DNA of 64,000 nucleotides from Thalassovita mediterranea. Its GTDB lineage: Bacteria; Pseudomonadota; Alphaproteobacteria; Caulobacterales; Hyphomonadaceae. Positions within the stretch are counted from its first letter, which is position 1, and every line of letters begins with the position of its first letter. Shown here piece by piece: positions 1 to 12,242 of this stretch. The notes under the pieces were generated by a model that was not told the DNA's origin, did no database searches, and saw nothing but the letters and a program-made list of their open reading frames with translations. Position numbers and translations under genes: made by a program. The stretch lies in contig CP080408.1 in the NCBI GenBank assembly GCA_019448215.1, positions 1,302,001-1,366,000 on the forward strand, given 5' to 3'.

Positions 1-623
1 TGCGCTGCGGTGCGCGTCTCGGCAGCCTGAAGGGCAAGGGTGGCAAGCTGACCCATGCGGTGCTGGCGTCCGGTGAAGAGATCGAAGCCGACATGGTGCT
101 GGCCGGGATCGGCATCATCCCGAATGTTGAACTCGCTGAAGAGGCGGGTCTGCCCTGCAAGAATGGCATTATCGTCGACGAAGACGCCCGCACCAGCGAC
201 CCGCGCATCTTTGCGGCCGGTGACTGTACGGTCCGCCCGCTGGCGCACTATGCGCGTACGGGCCGGCTTGAGAGCGTTCACAATGCGATCGAGCAGGGAA
301 AGCTCGCGGCGGCCGCCATTATGGGCAAGCCGCGCCCGGCGCTGGACTGCCCGTGGTTCTGGTCTGACCAGTACGACATCAAGCTTCAGATCGCCGGCCT
401 GTCGCAGGGCCATGACGAGGTCGTCGTGCGCGGCGACATCGACGCGAAAAAGTTTGCGGCCTTCTACAAGAAGAATGGACGCCTCATCGCAGTGGATGCC
501 ATTAACAGCCCGCCGGAATTCATTGCATCGAAACGACTGATCATGTCTGGTGCATCCGTTGCGTCTGAGACGCTTGCGGATACATCCATCAGCATGAAGG
601 AAATTGCGGCTGCGGCCGCCTGA
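1..623 (+). CDS. NAD(P)H:ferredoxin reductase, C-terminal part (5' end lies outside the window)
   Basis: The reading frame is open from position 3 and ends at TGA 621-623, so the start lies upstream of the window. The visible part has the end of the NAD-binding domain, then the FAD-contact motif [11 protein letters not shown], then a C-terminal domain with the segment [17 protein letters not shown]. These are typical of putidaredoxin- or rhodocoxin-type FAD reductases that pass electrons from NAD(P)H to a [2Fe-2S] ferredoxin. The ferredoxin gene begins 17 bases downstream, which supports this pairing. Such pairs often serve cytochrome P450s or Rieske oxygenases; none is visible here, so the final acceptor is unknown. 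Confidence 0.9.
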   Translation, partial: RCGARLGSLKGKGGKLTHAVLASGEEIEADMVLAGIGIIPNVELAEEAGLPCKNGIIVDEDARTSDPRIFAAGDCTVRPLAHYARTGRLESVHNAIEQGKLAAAAIMGKPRPALDCPWFWSDQYDIKLQIAGLSQGHDEVVVRGDIDAKKFAAFYKKNGRLIAVDAINSPPEFIASKRLIMSGASVASETLADTSISMKEIAAAAA

Positions 624-640
624 GGAGACAGGGAATACAC

Positions 641-961
641 ATGCCGACCATTACCTATATCGACCACGACGGAACCGAGCGCCCAATCGAGGCCAAGAAC
701 GGCGAGACCGTGATGGAAACCGCCATCAAGAATTCGGTCCCCGGAATCGACGCCGACTGCGGTGGCGCCTGCGCTTGCGCGACCTGCCACGTCTATGTCG
801 ACGAAGCCTTTATGGACAAGGTCGGCCAGCCAGAAGAGATGGAACAGTCCATGCTCGACTTCGCAGAGAATGTTCAGGCCAATTCGCGCCTGTCCTGCCA
901 GATCCAAGTTTCCGATGATCTGGACGGCCTGCGCGTCACGACGCCGGAAAGCCAGCACTAG
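641..961 (+). CDS. [2Fe-2S] ferredoxin, adrenodoxin/putidaredoxin type
   Basis: This 106-residue protein has the cluster ligands C40, C46, C49 and C86, spaced C-x5-C-x2-C-x36-C as in the vertebrate-type ferredoxins (adrenodoxin, putidaredoxin, alphaproteobacterial FdxB types). The length is normal. AGGGA lies six bases before the ATG. It follows the ferredoxin reductase in the same direction, so the two very likely form one electron-transfer unit. The family can serve P450s, Fe-S biogenesis or ring hydroxylation; the reductase neighbour favours a monooxygenase-type chain, but the final acceptor cannot be read here. Confidence 0.95.
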   Translation: MPTITYIDHDGTERPIEAKNGETVMETAIKNSVPGIDADCGGACACATCHVYVDEAFMDKVGQPEEMEQSMLDFAENVQANSRLSCQIQVSDDLDGLRVTTPESQH

Positions 962-970
962 GCTGACACT

Positions 971-1756
971 GTGCAGTACAGTGAGCTGATTGCCGGGCTG
1001 CAACGCGGCCAGGCCGGGCGTATTGAAGCCGCGATCCCAGACGACTGGATGCAGGGCCGCACGACCTATGGCGGCCTGACGGCGGCGCTCTGCCTTGAGG
1101 CGGCGCTGGAGCTTGTACCGGACATGCCGGTTCGCGCTGCGCAGGTTGCCTTCGTCGGCCCTGTTGGCGGAAAGGTGGTTATCTCGCCGACGGTCCTGCG
1201 GCGCGGCAAGTCGTCTGCCTTCGTCAATGCCGACCTTGTCAGCGAAGACGGCGTCATGGCGCGCTGTATCTTCACTTTCGGGGCCAAGCGCCCGTCCCAG
1301 ATCAACAAGTCGTCGATCGTACAGCCTGAGGTGGACGGGCCAGAGGCCTACCCGTCCTTCTTCGGGTCTGGCAGGCGCCCCAACTTCGCGCACAATTTCA
1401 ATGTGCGTCTGGCCAAGGGGCAGCCGCCGGTGAGCGGCGCCGAGCGCGGCGACATAACCCTATGGCTGCGTCACAAGGATGAGGGTGCGCTCTATAATGC
1501 GACGACGCTGCTATCGCTTGCCGATGCACCGCCGCCAGCGGCCATGTCCATGATGGTGGAGCCGGGCCCGATCAGCTCCATGACATGGATGGCTGAATTC
1601 CTGACCGACGAGATCACGACGACCGAAGGCTGGTTCCTCGTCCACCATGAGGCGCAGGCGACGCGTGACGGCTATTCCAGCCAAGCGATGCGCCTCTGGA
1701 ACGCCGGGGGCGAGCCGCTCATGATCGGCCGCCAGACCATTGCGGTTTTTGCCTGA
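971..1756 (+). CDS. Acyl-CoA thioesterase-like protein (TesB/4HBT_3-type double hotdog)
   Basis: This 261-residue protein starts at GTG, nine bases after the ferredoxin stop. Its N-terminal half has the hotdog-fold signature of the TesB-like group: the segment WMQGRTTYGGLTAALCLEAA, followed by the strand VAFVGPVGGKVVISPTVLRRGKS. The C-terminal half (about residues 130-261) looks like a second hotdog repeat. The family hydrolyses acyl-CoA esters in the cytoplasm; the chain length preferred here cannot be inferred. The tight spacing suggests co-transcription with the ferredoxin genes, perhaps in fatty-acid or hydrocarbon metabolism (inference). Confidence 0.75.
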   Translation: MQYSELIAGLQRGQAGRIEAAIPDDWMQGRTTYGGLTAALCLEAALELVPDMPVRAAQVAFVGPVGGKVVISPTVLRRGKSSAFVNADLVSEDGVMARCIFTFGAKRPSQINKSSIVQPEVDGPEAYPSFFGSGRRPNFAHNFNVRLAKGQPPVSGAERGDITLWLRHKDEGALYNATTLLSLADAPPPAAMSMMVEPGPISSMTWMAEFLTDEITTTEGWFLVHHEAQATRDGYSSQAMRLWNAGGEPLMIGRQTIAVFA

Positions 1757-1768
1757 TTGAGATCCCGA

Positions 1769-1919
1769 CTAGACCAATTCCGCTTTCAGCGGGATCGGTC
1801 GTCGGTTTGTTTCCGCTCACGCGAGCCTGCTGAAGCGGGCGGCTCCGCGGGGGCAGCGCATTCGCGCCGGGCTCGCCTTGAACGCCTCCGCGTTTCCGTC
1901 GAAGTCGGAAACGCTCTAG
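1769..1919. repeat. Long (151-bp) form of a CTAG-ended palindromic repeat
   Basis: The left 24 bases (1769-1792) and the right 14 bases (1906-1919, CGGAAACGCTCTAG) are identical to the two ends of the 35-bp element at 38826-38860. Here about 113 extra bases lie between them. The right end contains a perfect 8-bp stem, CGTTTCCG (1891-1898) with CGGAAACG (1906-1913). The terminal CTAG supplies the stop codon of the minus-strand gene that ends at 1916. This appears to be an interspersed repeat between convergent genes, possibly also acting as a terminator. Confidence 0.75.
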
Positions 1920-2458
1920 GCGCCGGGCGTCACGATGGCGGTGACCTTGGTGTAGGTGCGGCCATCGGGTGTTTGGGCTTCTGTCGGTCCTGAGAACTCA
2001 ATCGCCGTGCCCTGGCCAGAGACGAGGCGCATGCCAGCTGTGCTCGCCGCGCTTTCCCTGAAGCCGTTGGCCTTTGCCGCGTTTGCAGCAACCTCCAGCG
2101 CCGTTTCTGCGGGGAGCCCGACGGCGATGACTTCGCAGCGGTCATACGGGTCGAGCTGCATCTGGACGAGGCCTTCAGCAAGCTGCCAGACAGGGAGGGT
2201 GTCGCTTGAGACGACCGGGATCTTGTTGTCATCGATGAGGCGAATGCGTGTTGCGCCCTTCACCTCGAATTCAGCAAAGCTCTGCTTGCCTTCAATAGCG
2301 GGCGCGCAATGGGCGGTCACCGCGTCGGCGAACGCCTTGAAGCCCGCGCTTTCATCGATGTAGGCGCCGTCCTTGTAGTAGGCGCGTTCGTCCTGCGAGA
2401 CGCAGGCCGTGGCCAGAAGGGTAGCGCCCGCGATAAGGGCGAGGTGTCTGGTTTTCAT
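1916..2458 (-). CDS. Predicted lipoprotein of unknown function
   Basis: I do not recognise this 180-residue protein. The start at ATG 2458 is chosen because GGGGAGA lies about eight bases upstream and the protein then begins MKTRHLALIAG, a lipoprotein signal ending LLATAC. The mature protein would be attached at this Cys and is mixed alpha/beta, with two further cysteines around residues 51 and 106 that could form a disulfide. It lies downstream of the atpC terminator, so it is probably transcribed separately. Its stop codon is formed by the CTAG end of the adjacent repeat. Confidence 0.7.
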   Translation of the reverse strand: MKTRHLALIAGATLLATACVSQDERAYYKDGAYIDESAGFKAFADAVTAHCAPAIEGKQSFAEFEVKGATRIRLIDDNKIPVVSSDTLPVWQLAEGLVQMQLDPYDRCEVIAVGLPAETALEVAANAAKANGFRESAASTAGMRLVSGQGTAIEFSGPTEAQTPDGRTYTKVTAIVTPGA

Positions 2459-2510
2459 TATCTTGTCTCCCCGTGAGTTGCGGGAGGATGACATAAGACC
2501 TGCAGATACA

Positions 2511-2534
2511 CAAAGACCGCCCGTTTCGGGGCGG
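2511..2534 (-). terminator. Rho-independent terminator after atpC
   Basis: On the minus strand the stem CCGCCC (2529-2534 side) pairs with GGGCGG (2517-2522 side) around a six-base loop, followed by TCTTTGTGT. It lies 31 bases after the atpC stop, at the end of the ATP synthase cluster. The U-tract is imperfect. Confidence 0.65.
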
Positions 2535-2564
2535 CCTTGTTGAGTCTGGATTGCCGAAACGTCT

Positions 2565-2972
2565 CTAGTGGACGATGGCTGATTTGAGGTCGCTCAGATA
2601 GTCGACCTGTGCCTTCAGCGTTGCGGCGTGCGGGCCTTCCTTGCCTTCGGCAGCCAGTTTGTTCTTGGCTTCTTCAAGCTCAGCATCGACCTTGGCTGTG
2701 TCGACGGTGGAGAGGTCCACAGCTTCTTCGGCGAGGATGGTGAGTCCAGCTGGCGTCACATCGGCAAAGCCGCCGCGCACGAACAGGCGCATCTTGGTCG
2801 TGTCGTTTTCAAGAACGCGGACGACGCCGTTTTTCAGCGTGGTCATGAAAGGCGCGTGATTGACGAGTACGCCAAACTCACCCTCGGTGCCGGGCGCGAT
2901 CACGTGATCGACCTCGCCAGAGAAAAGCTCCTTGGCGGGCGAAACGAGAGAGAAGTGCAGCTTGCTGGCCAT
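2565..2972 (-). CDS. atpC: F1Fo ATP synthase epsilon subunit
   Basis: This 135-residue protein begins MASKLHFSLVSPAKELFSGEVDHVIAPGTEGEFGVL in frame, the signature of the epsilon N-terminal beta-barrel, followed by NHAPFMTTLKNG. The C-terminal helical part (about residues 88-135) is normal in length. Epsilon couples the central stalk to the c-ring and can inhibit ATP hydrolysis. In most alphaproteobacteria atpC directly follows atpD; here two unrelated genes (3074-4828) lie between them, so epsilon may be made from read-through or from its own promoter in the 101-base gap upstream. Confidence 0.97.
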   Translation of the reverse strand: MASKLHFSLVSPAKELFSGEVDHVIAPGTEGEFGVLVNHAPFMTTLKNGVVRVLENDTTKMRLFVRGGFADVTPAGLTILAEEAVDLSTVDTAKVDAELEEAKNKLAAEGKEGPHAATLKAQVDYLSDLKSAIVH

Positions 2973-3073
2973 GAAAGTACGTCCGAGTTAATTGCTGCGG
3001 CCTGAATACAAGTCTGAGCGCCAATGTCTACCGGGACTTGCTGTCGCGGTGGGCTGGCAGGGCCTGTCGTCGT

Positions 3074-3856
3074 TCAATGCCTGAGCAGGAAGAGCGTGGA
3101 GTGGGGAGAGGCGCTATCGGTCTCGCTTGCGGCATAAGTTATGGAGTAGGTGTCCCCGCCAAACTCGAATGACTTCAACATGCCGTGTAGTGGGCTACAA
3201 CGTCCGGCTTCGCGAAGACGAAAGCCAGTGCGGAAGACCTCAAAATTCTGACCTTCATGTGCCCCACAGATAAATAGGCGGCTTGCGTCGAACGACCTGT
3301 CCTTATCCTCAAGCCAGTCATAGATCGCATTTTCCGGCACGGTTATCTGCGCACGATCGTTACCGTCGGCATAAAGAGACGCGCAGGACTGGTCACCGAA
3401 GGCGAACTGTACCGGAGCTGAGTCGGCCGAGGCCAATTGCTGCGCGGTGTCGCTGAAGTCCAGAACCTCCGGCTGGACCATTATTTCCTCAACATGCTGC
3501 GCAAAAGGCGTACTGCCGCCGATCACCGCCACACGCGTCGTGAGGGTGAACGCGTTGCGCAATTGCAACGTGTCGAACCCGGCCGGTTCAAGGTTGCTAT
3601 TGGCGGGGTCAGAAATGAAGCGATCAGGATTGTCGGCAGACAGATAGTTCAGACAGGTATCGAGGGATGATGCGATCCAGTCCTTATAGGCGCCCAGATC
3701 AGCCGCACGTTCCTGCATTACGGCGAATGGTTGGCTGTTTCTGGGGGCTGGCGCGGCGCTTCGCTGGCTACTTTCGCTATTGTCGCAAGCCCCCAGACTG
3801 ATGGCAGCAAGAAGACAGATAATGGAAACTCTAGCCTTGGCGTTTTTCCTCAACAT
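3074..3856 (-). CDS. Predicted lipoprotein of unknown function, between atpD and atpC
   Basis: I do not recognise this 260-residue protein. ATG 3856 is preferred over an upstream TTG (3928), because the upstream start lies inside a terminator hairpin and the ATG version starts with a clean lipoprotein signal (MLRKNAKARVSIICLLAAISLGAC). After a Ser/Ala/Pro-rich linker comes a globular region with Cys residues that could pair in the periplasm. It lies between two ATP synthase genes but shows no resemblance to any ATP synthase subunit or assembly factor known to me. A terminator-like hairpin lies just upstream, so it may be expressed only at read-through level. Confidence 0.65.
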   Translation of the reverse strand: MLRKNAKARVSIICLLAAISLGACDNSESSQRSAAPAPRNSQPFAVMQERAADLGAYKDWIASSLDTCLNYLSADNPDRFISDPANSNLEPAGFDTLQLRNAFTLTTRVAVIGGSTPFAQHVEEIMVQPEVLDFSDTAQQLASADSAPVQFAFGDQSCASLYADGNDRAQITVPENAIYDWLEDKDRSFDASRLFICGAHEGQNFEVFRTGFRLREAGRCSPLHGMLKSFEFGGDTYSITYAASETDSASPHSTLFLLRH

Positions 3857-3883
3857 GCCGCGATTGCTCACCGTTTCCCCCCC

Positions 3884-3918
3884 AAACGAAACCAGCCGCA
3901 TCATTTCTGATGCGGCTG
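3884..3918 (-). terminator. Rho-independent terminator, near-copy of the one at 4842-4876
   Basis: An 11-bp perfect stem, CAGCCGCATCA on the minus strand (3908-3918), loop GAAA (3904-3907) and return arm (3893-3903), is followed by GGTTTCGTTT. It differs from the hairpin after atpD by one base pair. It lies 55 bases after the stop of the upstream gene and only 37 bases before the next gene's ATG. Confidence 0.75.
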
Positions 3919-3973
3919 TAGACTTCAATTGAAAGTTGGAAAGGCCGTTATGACGTGTACAGCTTGGCCGTCG

Positions 3974-4828
3974 CTATTCCGGCTCACATCCGCCGACAAT
4001 ACCGTCGAGTATGGTCACGATTGAGCGTGCCATACCGGCGCTGCCCTGAAGGGTGATCTTCGCATCATTGCCGCCAAGAACAGTGAAGACGATGACCTCT
4101 AGCCGCGAGGAATGCGGAATGCCGTGAGCTTTCTCTGTCTCGCTTCCGAAGCCTGGCACGTCGACCGGTCCAGTCTCAAGCGATTCCAGCCTGGCGAGGG
4201 CCGGAGCGAAAGCGTCACAGGTGCGGCTCGTCCAGATGCGGGTCCGGAGCCCGCTTGTACGGAAGGCGTCACCGTTCTGGTAGCCGGACCAGTCCACATC
4301 GATCTTGTAGAGTTCGACGTCTGGCGAAACGCCTTGCGCGCGCAAATGTGCTGCGGCGCGGACAGGGTCGAAGGCGGCGCCCTGATAGGACAGGGCGGTC
4401 TGTTCTGACTGCGGCCCGTCAATAAGGCGAACCTGCCAGTAGCAATGCTCTGCAATCTCGGCGTGGGTGAGATGGTTCGAACCTACGACATTGATGTCAA
4501 AGTCGCGGGGATGGCTGGTGCAGAGGCGCTCCAGCCCACCGGCAACGTCCCGGAAGTACCAGTCAGCATGGATGCGAAGGGAGAGGAGCTGTGTGAAGGC
4601 GGGGCCTGTAAGTCTGGCGATGTCGCGCGCCTGACGCTCTGTGATCGCAGCATCGGCCTCGTCCTGGAGCCAGCCGACGAAATCGCTGTACATGGCGGGC
4701 GTGTAGAAACCGTCGACAGTCTCCGGCGTGCCTTCGGGCAGAGCAGGCGGCGGCGGGGGTGGGACGGCAGTAGCAGGCAGGGTGAAGGGCGCCAGCGCCA
4801 GAAGGCCCGCAACCAGAACACGTCTCAT
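3974..4828 (-). CDS. Exported protein of unknown function directly after atpD
   Basis: I do not recognise this 284-residue protein. It starts at ATG 4828 (an in-frame TTG at 4843 is possible, but neither has a strong ribosome site). Residues 1 to about 22 form a signal peptide ending in ATA, followed by a run of six prolines. The mature part contains four or more cysteines and a C-terminal segment, LEVIVFTVLGGND, that reads like a beta-strand pair. It begins 24 bases after a strong terminator hairpin, leaving no room for a separate promoter apart from the hairpin itself. Its link to ATP synthase is positional only. Confidence 0.65.
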   Translation of the reverse strand: MRRVLVAGLLALAPFTLPATAVPPPPPPALPEGTPETVDGFYTPAMYSDFVGWLQDEADAAITERQARDIARLTGPAFTQLLSLRIHADWYFRDVAGGLERLCTSHPRDFDINVVGSNHLTHAEIAEHCYWQVRLIDGPQSEQTALSYQGAAFDPVRAAAHLRAQGVSPDVELYKIDVDWSGYQNGDAFRTSGLRTRIWTSRTCDAFAPALARLESLETGPVDVPGFGSETEKAHGIPHSSRLEVIVFTVLGGNDAKITLQGSAGMARSIVTILDGIVGGCEPE

Positions 4829-4841
4829 TTTCGAGGATCCC

Positions 4842-4876
4842 AAAAGAAAACAGCCGCATCGTTTCCGATGCGGCTG
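4842..4876 (-). terminator. Strong rho-independent terminator after atpD
   Basis: On the minus strand CAGCCGCATCG (4866-4876) pairs perfectly with CGATGCGGCTG (4851-4861) around a GAAA tetraloop. TTTTCTTTT follows (4842-4850). It lies 29 bases after the atpD stop, within the cluster rather than at its end, so it probably sets the ratio of atpHAGD to the downstream genes and atpC. Confidence 0.85.
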
Positions 4877-4904
4877 CTTAAAGCAATAGAGATTCGATGG
4901 ACGC

Positions 4905-6713
<1,809 letters not shown>

Positions 6714-7598
6714 TTAGAGGGCCTCCGCACCGGAGATGATCTCGATCAGCTCCTTGGTGATCTGGGCCTGACGCGCCCGGTTATATTCCATCGACAGGTC
6801 GTCGATCATCTCACCGGCATTGCGGGTCGCATTGTCCATAGCGGTCATGCGGGCCGCCTGCTCACCTGCGCCGCTTTCCAGCATGGCGGAGATGATCTGC
6901 GTGTTGATGTAGCGCGGCAGGAGCGTCTCGAGGATCTCTTCCTGTGACGGCTCATAGATATAGGTCGCGCCCTTGAGATCGATTGTCTCGGCGTTTTCCG
7001 GGGCCTGTGCAGGAATGAGCTGCTGGGCGACGGGCACCTGGCTGAGCACATTCTTGAACTGGCTGTAGACGAGGGTGGCGACGTCGAACTCACCTGCCTC
7101 GAAACGGCCGGTGATTTCCTTGCCGAGGCCGATACCGGCTTCGGAATAGTCGTTGCCCTTGACGTCAGAGAGGTCGAGGTGGCCGACGAAAAGCTCGCTA
7201 TAGTCGCGCTTCAGCTGTTCGCGGCCCTTCTTGCCGACCGTCAGGATCTTGACGGTCTTGCCAGCACCGGCGAGCTCGGCGATCAGGCGGCGGGCTTCCT
7301 TCACCACATAGGTGTTGAAGCCGCCAGCGAGGCCGCGCTCAGAGGTGAGGACGACGACCAGATGGGTCTGGTCGCTGCCCGTGCCGGACAGAAGTTTCGG
7401 GCCGCTGGAGCCTTCGCCCATGGAGCCTGCAAGGTTTGCCACAACGCTGGCCATACGCTGGGCGTATGGACGCGAGGCGGCCGCAGCATCCTGGGCACGC
7501 TTCAGCTTGGCCGCTGCAACCATCTGCATGGCCTTGGTGATCTTCCGCGTGGATTTCACGCTGTTGATCCGGTTTTTCAGATCCTTGAGGCTGGGCAT
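6714..7598 (-). CDS. atpG: F1Fo ATP synthase gamma subunit
   Basis: This 294-residue protein has the N-terminal gamma signature ([20 protein letters not shown]) and the C-terminal signature ([33 protein letters not shown]), which form the coiled coil of the rotor inside the alpha/beta ring. Length is normal. It lies 26 bases after atpA and 12 bases before the extended atpD frame, so the genes are clearly one transcript. ATP synthesis at the inner membrane needs this subunit to transmit rotation. Confidence 0.98.
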   Translation of the reverse strand: MPSLKDLKNRINSVKSTRKITKAMQMVAAAKLKRAQDAAAASRPYAQRMASVVANLAGSMGEGSSGPKLLSGTGSDQTHLVVVLTSERGLAGGFNTYVVKEARRLIAELAGAGKTVKILTVGKKGREQLKRDYSELFVGHLDLSDVKGNDYSEAGIGLGKEITGRFEAGEFDVATLVYSQFKNVLSQVPVAQQLIPAQAPENAETIDLKGATYIYEPSQEEILETLLPRYINTQIISAMLESGAGEQAARMTAMDNATRNAGEMIDDLSMEYNRARQAQITKELIEIISGAEAL

Positions 7599-7624
7599 CG
7601 CTCAGCTCCTGATAGCGTGGCGTC

Positions 7625-9776
<2,152 letters not shown>

Positions 9777-9897
9777 AAGGGTTTGGGCCGGCAGGCGATG
9801 CCCCGACCCAATGCTTGTGAGGGCGCTTAGCACTTCGTTTCGGCACTGACAACGTGGCTGCAGCGGTTGAATTGCGACCGATTGGCACGCGGGCTGC

Positions 9898-12066
9898 CTA
9901 CAGGAAGGAATACGGATCGATATCTGCAGAGATTCTCACAGGGTTCGGGAGCTTCAGCCCCTTTAACCATGCCGCCATATAAGCCGAGAGATCCACGTCG
10001 CGCGGGCTGGTGATGAGGAAGCGGATGCGGTGGCGCCCGCGCAGCAGGGAAATTGGCGCAGGGGCGGGGCCATAGACCGTGACGCCCTCACCGTTCGGCG
10101 CGGCGGCGCCCGTCAGGCGGCCTGCTTCTTCGATGAGTTGCGGTGTGGGTGCCGACAGGACGAGTGCTGCCATGCGTCCGAAAGGCGGTAGCATAAGCTC
10201 GGCGCGCACATCCCGCTCGATCTGCAGGAAGCCGTCACGGTCGCCTGCCGCTAGCGCGATCATGGCGGGGTTTTCTGGCCCATAGGTCTGGATGAGGGCG
10301 CGTCCCGGGCGCTCGGCCCGCCCAGCGCGGCCTGCGACCTGGCTCAGCAGCTGGTAGGTGCGCTCACCAGCGCGAAGGTCGCCGCCCTTCATGCCGCTAT
10401 CGGCATCGACCACGCCGACAAGGGTGAGGTTCGGGAAATTGTGACCCTTGGCGACGATCTGTGTGCCGATCAGCACGTCTATCTCTCCGCCAGCCATCCG
10501 GTCGACAATGCCGCGCGTCTCTTCGCCGGAACGCGCCGTGTCCGAGGAGAAAATTTCGACCCGCGCCTGTGGCAGCAGGACGCGGACTTCTTCTGCGACA
10601 CGCTCCACCCCGGGGCCGACGCCCATGAGCGAATCTTTTGCCCCGCACATCGGGCAGGCTTCGGGCTTTGGCATCGACCAGCCGGTCAGGTGGCAGACGA
10701 GGCGATTGGTGTAGCGGTGCTCGGTCAGCCAGCTTTCGGTGCCGGGGCTTTTGAGGCGTTCCCCGCAGGCCTTGCAGATGACGAGCGGGGCATAGCCGCG
10801 CCGGTTCAGGAAAAGCAGGCTTTGCTCACCCGCCTCAAATGTAGACACAAGCGCATTAGACAGCGTTGGCGAGAGCCAGTTGCCTTTTTCCGGCGGGTTG
10901 AGACGCAGGTCGACAAGTTCGATATCCGGCAGGCGGGCCGCACCAGGGCGGGCAGAGAGCCGGAGGCGTTTGTAGCGGCCAGCCTCGGCATTCACCATTG
11001 TCTCCAGCGCAGGCGTCGCGGAGGCGAGAACGATGGCAGCGTCTTCGAGCTTTGCGCGCATCACGCCCATGTCGCGGGCATGATAGGTGACGCCGTCTTC
11101 CTGTTTGAAAGATGTGTCGTGCTCCTCATCCACGATGATGAGTTTGAGATTGCGGAAAGGCAGGAAGAGCGCAGAGCGCGCGCCGATCACGATGCGGGCG
11201 CGGCCATGTGCGGTCTCACGCCAGGTGCGGCGGCGTTCAGCATCCGACAGGCCCGAATGCCAGGGGGCGGGCGGCGCGCCGAAGCGGGCTTCAAAGCGGG
11301 CGAGCACGGCCTGCGTCAGGGCGATTTCCGGCAGGAGGACGAGAACCTGCGCATCGTCGGCCTTCTGCAAAGCTTCGGCGATGGCTTCGAAATAGACTTC
11401 TGTCTTGCCGGACCCCGTGATACCGTCGAGGAGGAAGGGCTGGAAGCCGCCCTTTGCGATGGCGCGGCGTAGCTCATCGCCCGCCGTTTTTTGCTCGGCT
11501 GTCAGATGTTCGCCGCCCTCAAAGCGGGTGGGCTGCGGGTAAGGCAGGTCCGTTTCAACCTCGCGCGCTTCAAGCGAGCCGATATCGACGAGACCTTTCA
11601 CCACGCCGGGGGAGACGCCTGCCTGTCTTGCCAGTTCTGCCGCGCTGGTCGGGCCAGCTTCGCGGGCGGCGTCGAGCACTTTGACCCGCGCTTCGGTCAT
11701 CCGGTTCGAGCGATATCCCGTGGGCACATACACAGTTGCGGTGGGCGATGGCTTCAGACCGCCGCGCGCCCGCAGCACCATGGCGAGTACATGGCCGGGA
11801 TGGGCGACATTATAGCGGGCGGCAAAGCTCACGAATTTACGCATCGGCTCTGGCATGGCCGGGACGGGGTAGACGTCGATGACGGGTTTGAGGTCACGCG
11901 TGTCGTCCTCGGCGCGGGTCTTTACGGCCCACACCACGCCGGTGCGCTCAATCTTGCCCAGCGGCGCGCGCACATAGCTGCCGGGTTCGACATCCATGCC
12001 ATCGGGAATGGCATAGTCGAACGGCTCAGGCAGCGGCAGCGGAAAGAGGATGCTGGCGATCTTCAT
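9898..12066 (-). CDS. priA: Primosomal protein N' (replication restart helicase PriA)
   Basis: This 722-residue protein carries an N-terminal DNA-binding domain, a helicase core with Walker A GITGSGKT (about 215-222) and the Walker B box VDEEH near residue 306, and a zinc-binding insertion with CKAC and CPMC pairs. The conserved GTQIVAKGHNFPNLTLVGVVDAD stretch is helicase motif V. PriA reloads the replisome at stalled forks. ATG 12066 (MKIASIL) is preferred to an in-frame TTG two codons upstream. It lies next to the ATP synthase operon and divergent from the 1279-residue gene; xerC, a common PriA neighbour in alphaproteobacteria, follows that gene. Confidence 0.97.
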   Translation of the reverse strand: MKIASILFPLPLPEPFDYAIPDGMDVEPGSYVRAPLGKIERTGVVWAVKTRAEDDTRDLKPVIDVYPVPAMPEPMRKFVSFAARYNVAHPGHVLAMVLRARGGLKPSPTATVYVPTGYRSNRMTEARVKVLDAAREAGPTSAAELARQAGVSPGVVKGLVDIGSLEAREVETDLPYPQPTRFEGGEHLTAEQKTAGDELRRAIAKGGFQPFLLDGITGSGKTEVYFEAIAEALQKADDAQVLVLLPEIALTQAVLARFEARFGAPPAPWHSGLSDAERRRTWRETAHGRARIVIGARSALFLPFRNLKLIIVDEEHDTSFKQEDGVTYHARDMGVMRAKLEDAAIVLASATPALETMVNAEAGRYKRLRLSARPGAARLPDIELVDLRLNPPEKGNWLSPTLSNALVSTFEAGEQSLLFLNRRGYAPLVICKACGERLKSPGTESWLTEHRYTNRLVCHLTGWSMPKPEACPMCGAKDSLMGVGPGVERVAEEVRVLLPQARVEIFSSDTARSGEETRGIVDRMAGGEIDVLIGTQIVAKGHNFPNLTLVGVVDADSGMKGGDLRAGERTYQLLSQVAGRAGRAERPGRALIQTYGPENPAMIALAAGDRDGFLQIERDVRAELMLPPFGRMAALVLSAPTPQLIEEAGRLTGAAAPNGEGVTVYGPAPAPISLLRGRHRIRFLITSPRDVDLSAYMAAWLKGLKLPNPVRISADIDPYSFL

Positions 12067-12242
12067 CGCCAAGAGGTGTAGTCGCAGCCTCTCTTTTCGT
12101 CACCCGGCAGAAAGCGGCCAATCCTGCCCGGTGCGCAGCAGGCAGCGGCCGTGATTCCCGAACCAGGGGAAGGTTCTGGACTTGGGCCTGACCATCTCTA
12201 GGGTTGAGCGGGCTGGACCAGAATAATTGAGGGTGGGGTCTT

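Noticed and set aside
464-1393. A 309-codon minus-strand frame across the ferredoxin and thioesterase genes
   Set aside because: It overlaps three well-supported genes and has no family signature.
3074-4828. The idea that the two genes between atpD and atpC are paralogues
   Set aside because: Apart from the shared upstream hairpin, I found no aligned motif between the two proteins; only their terminators are near-identical.
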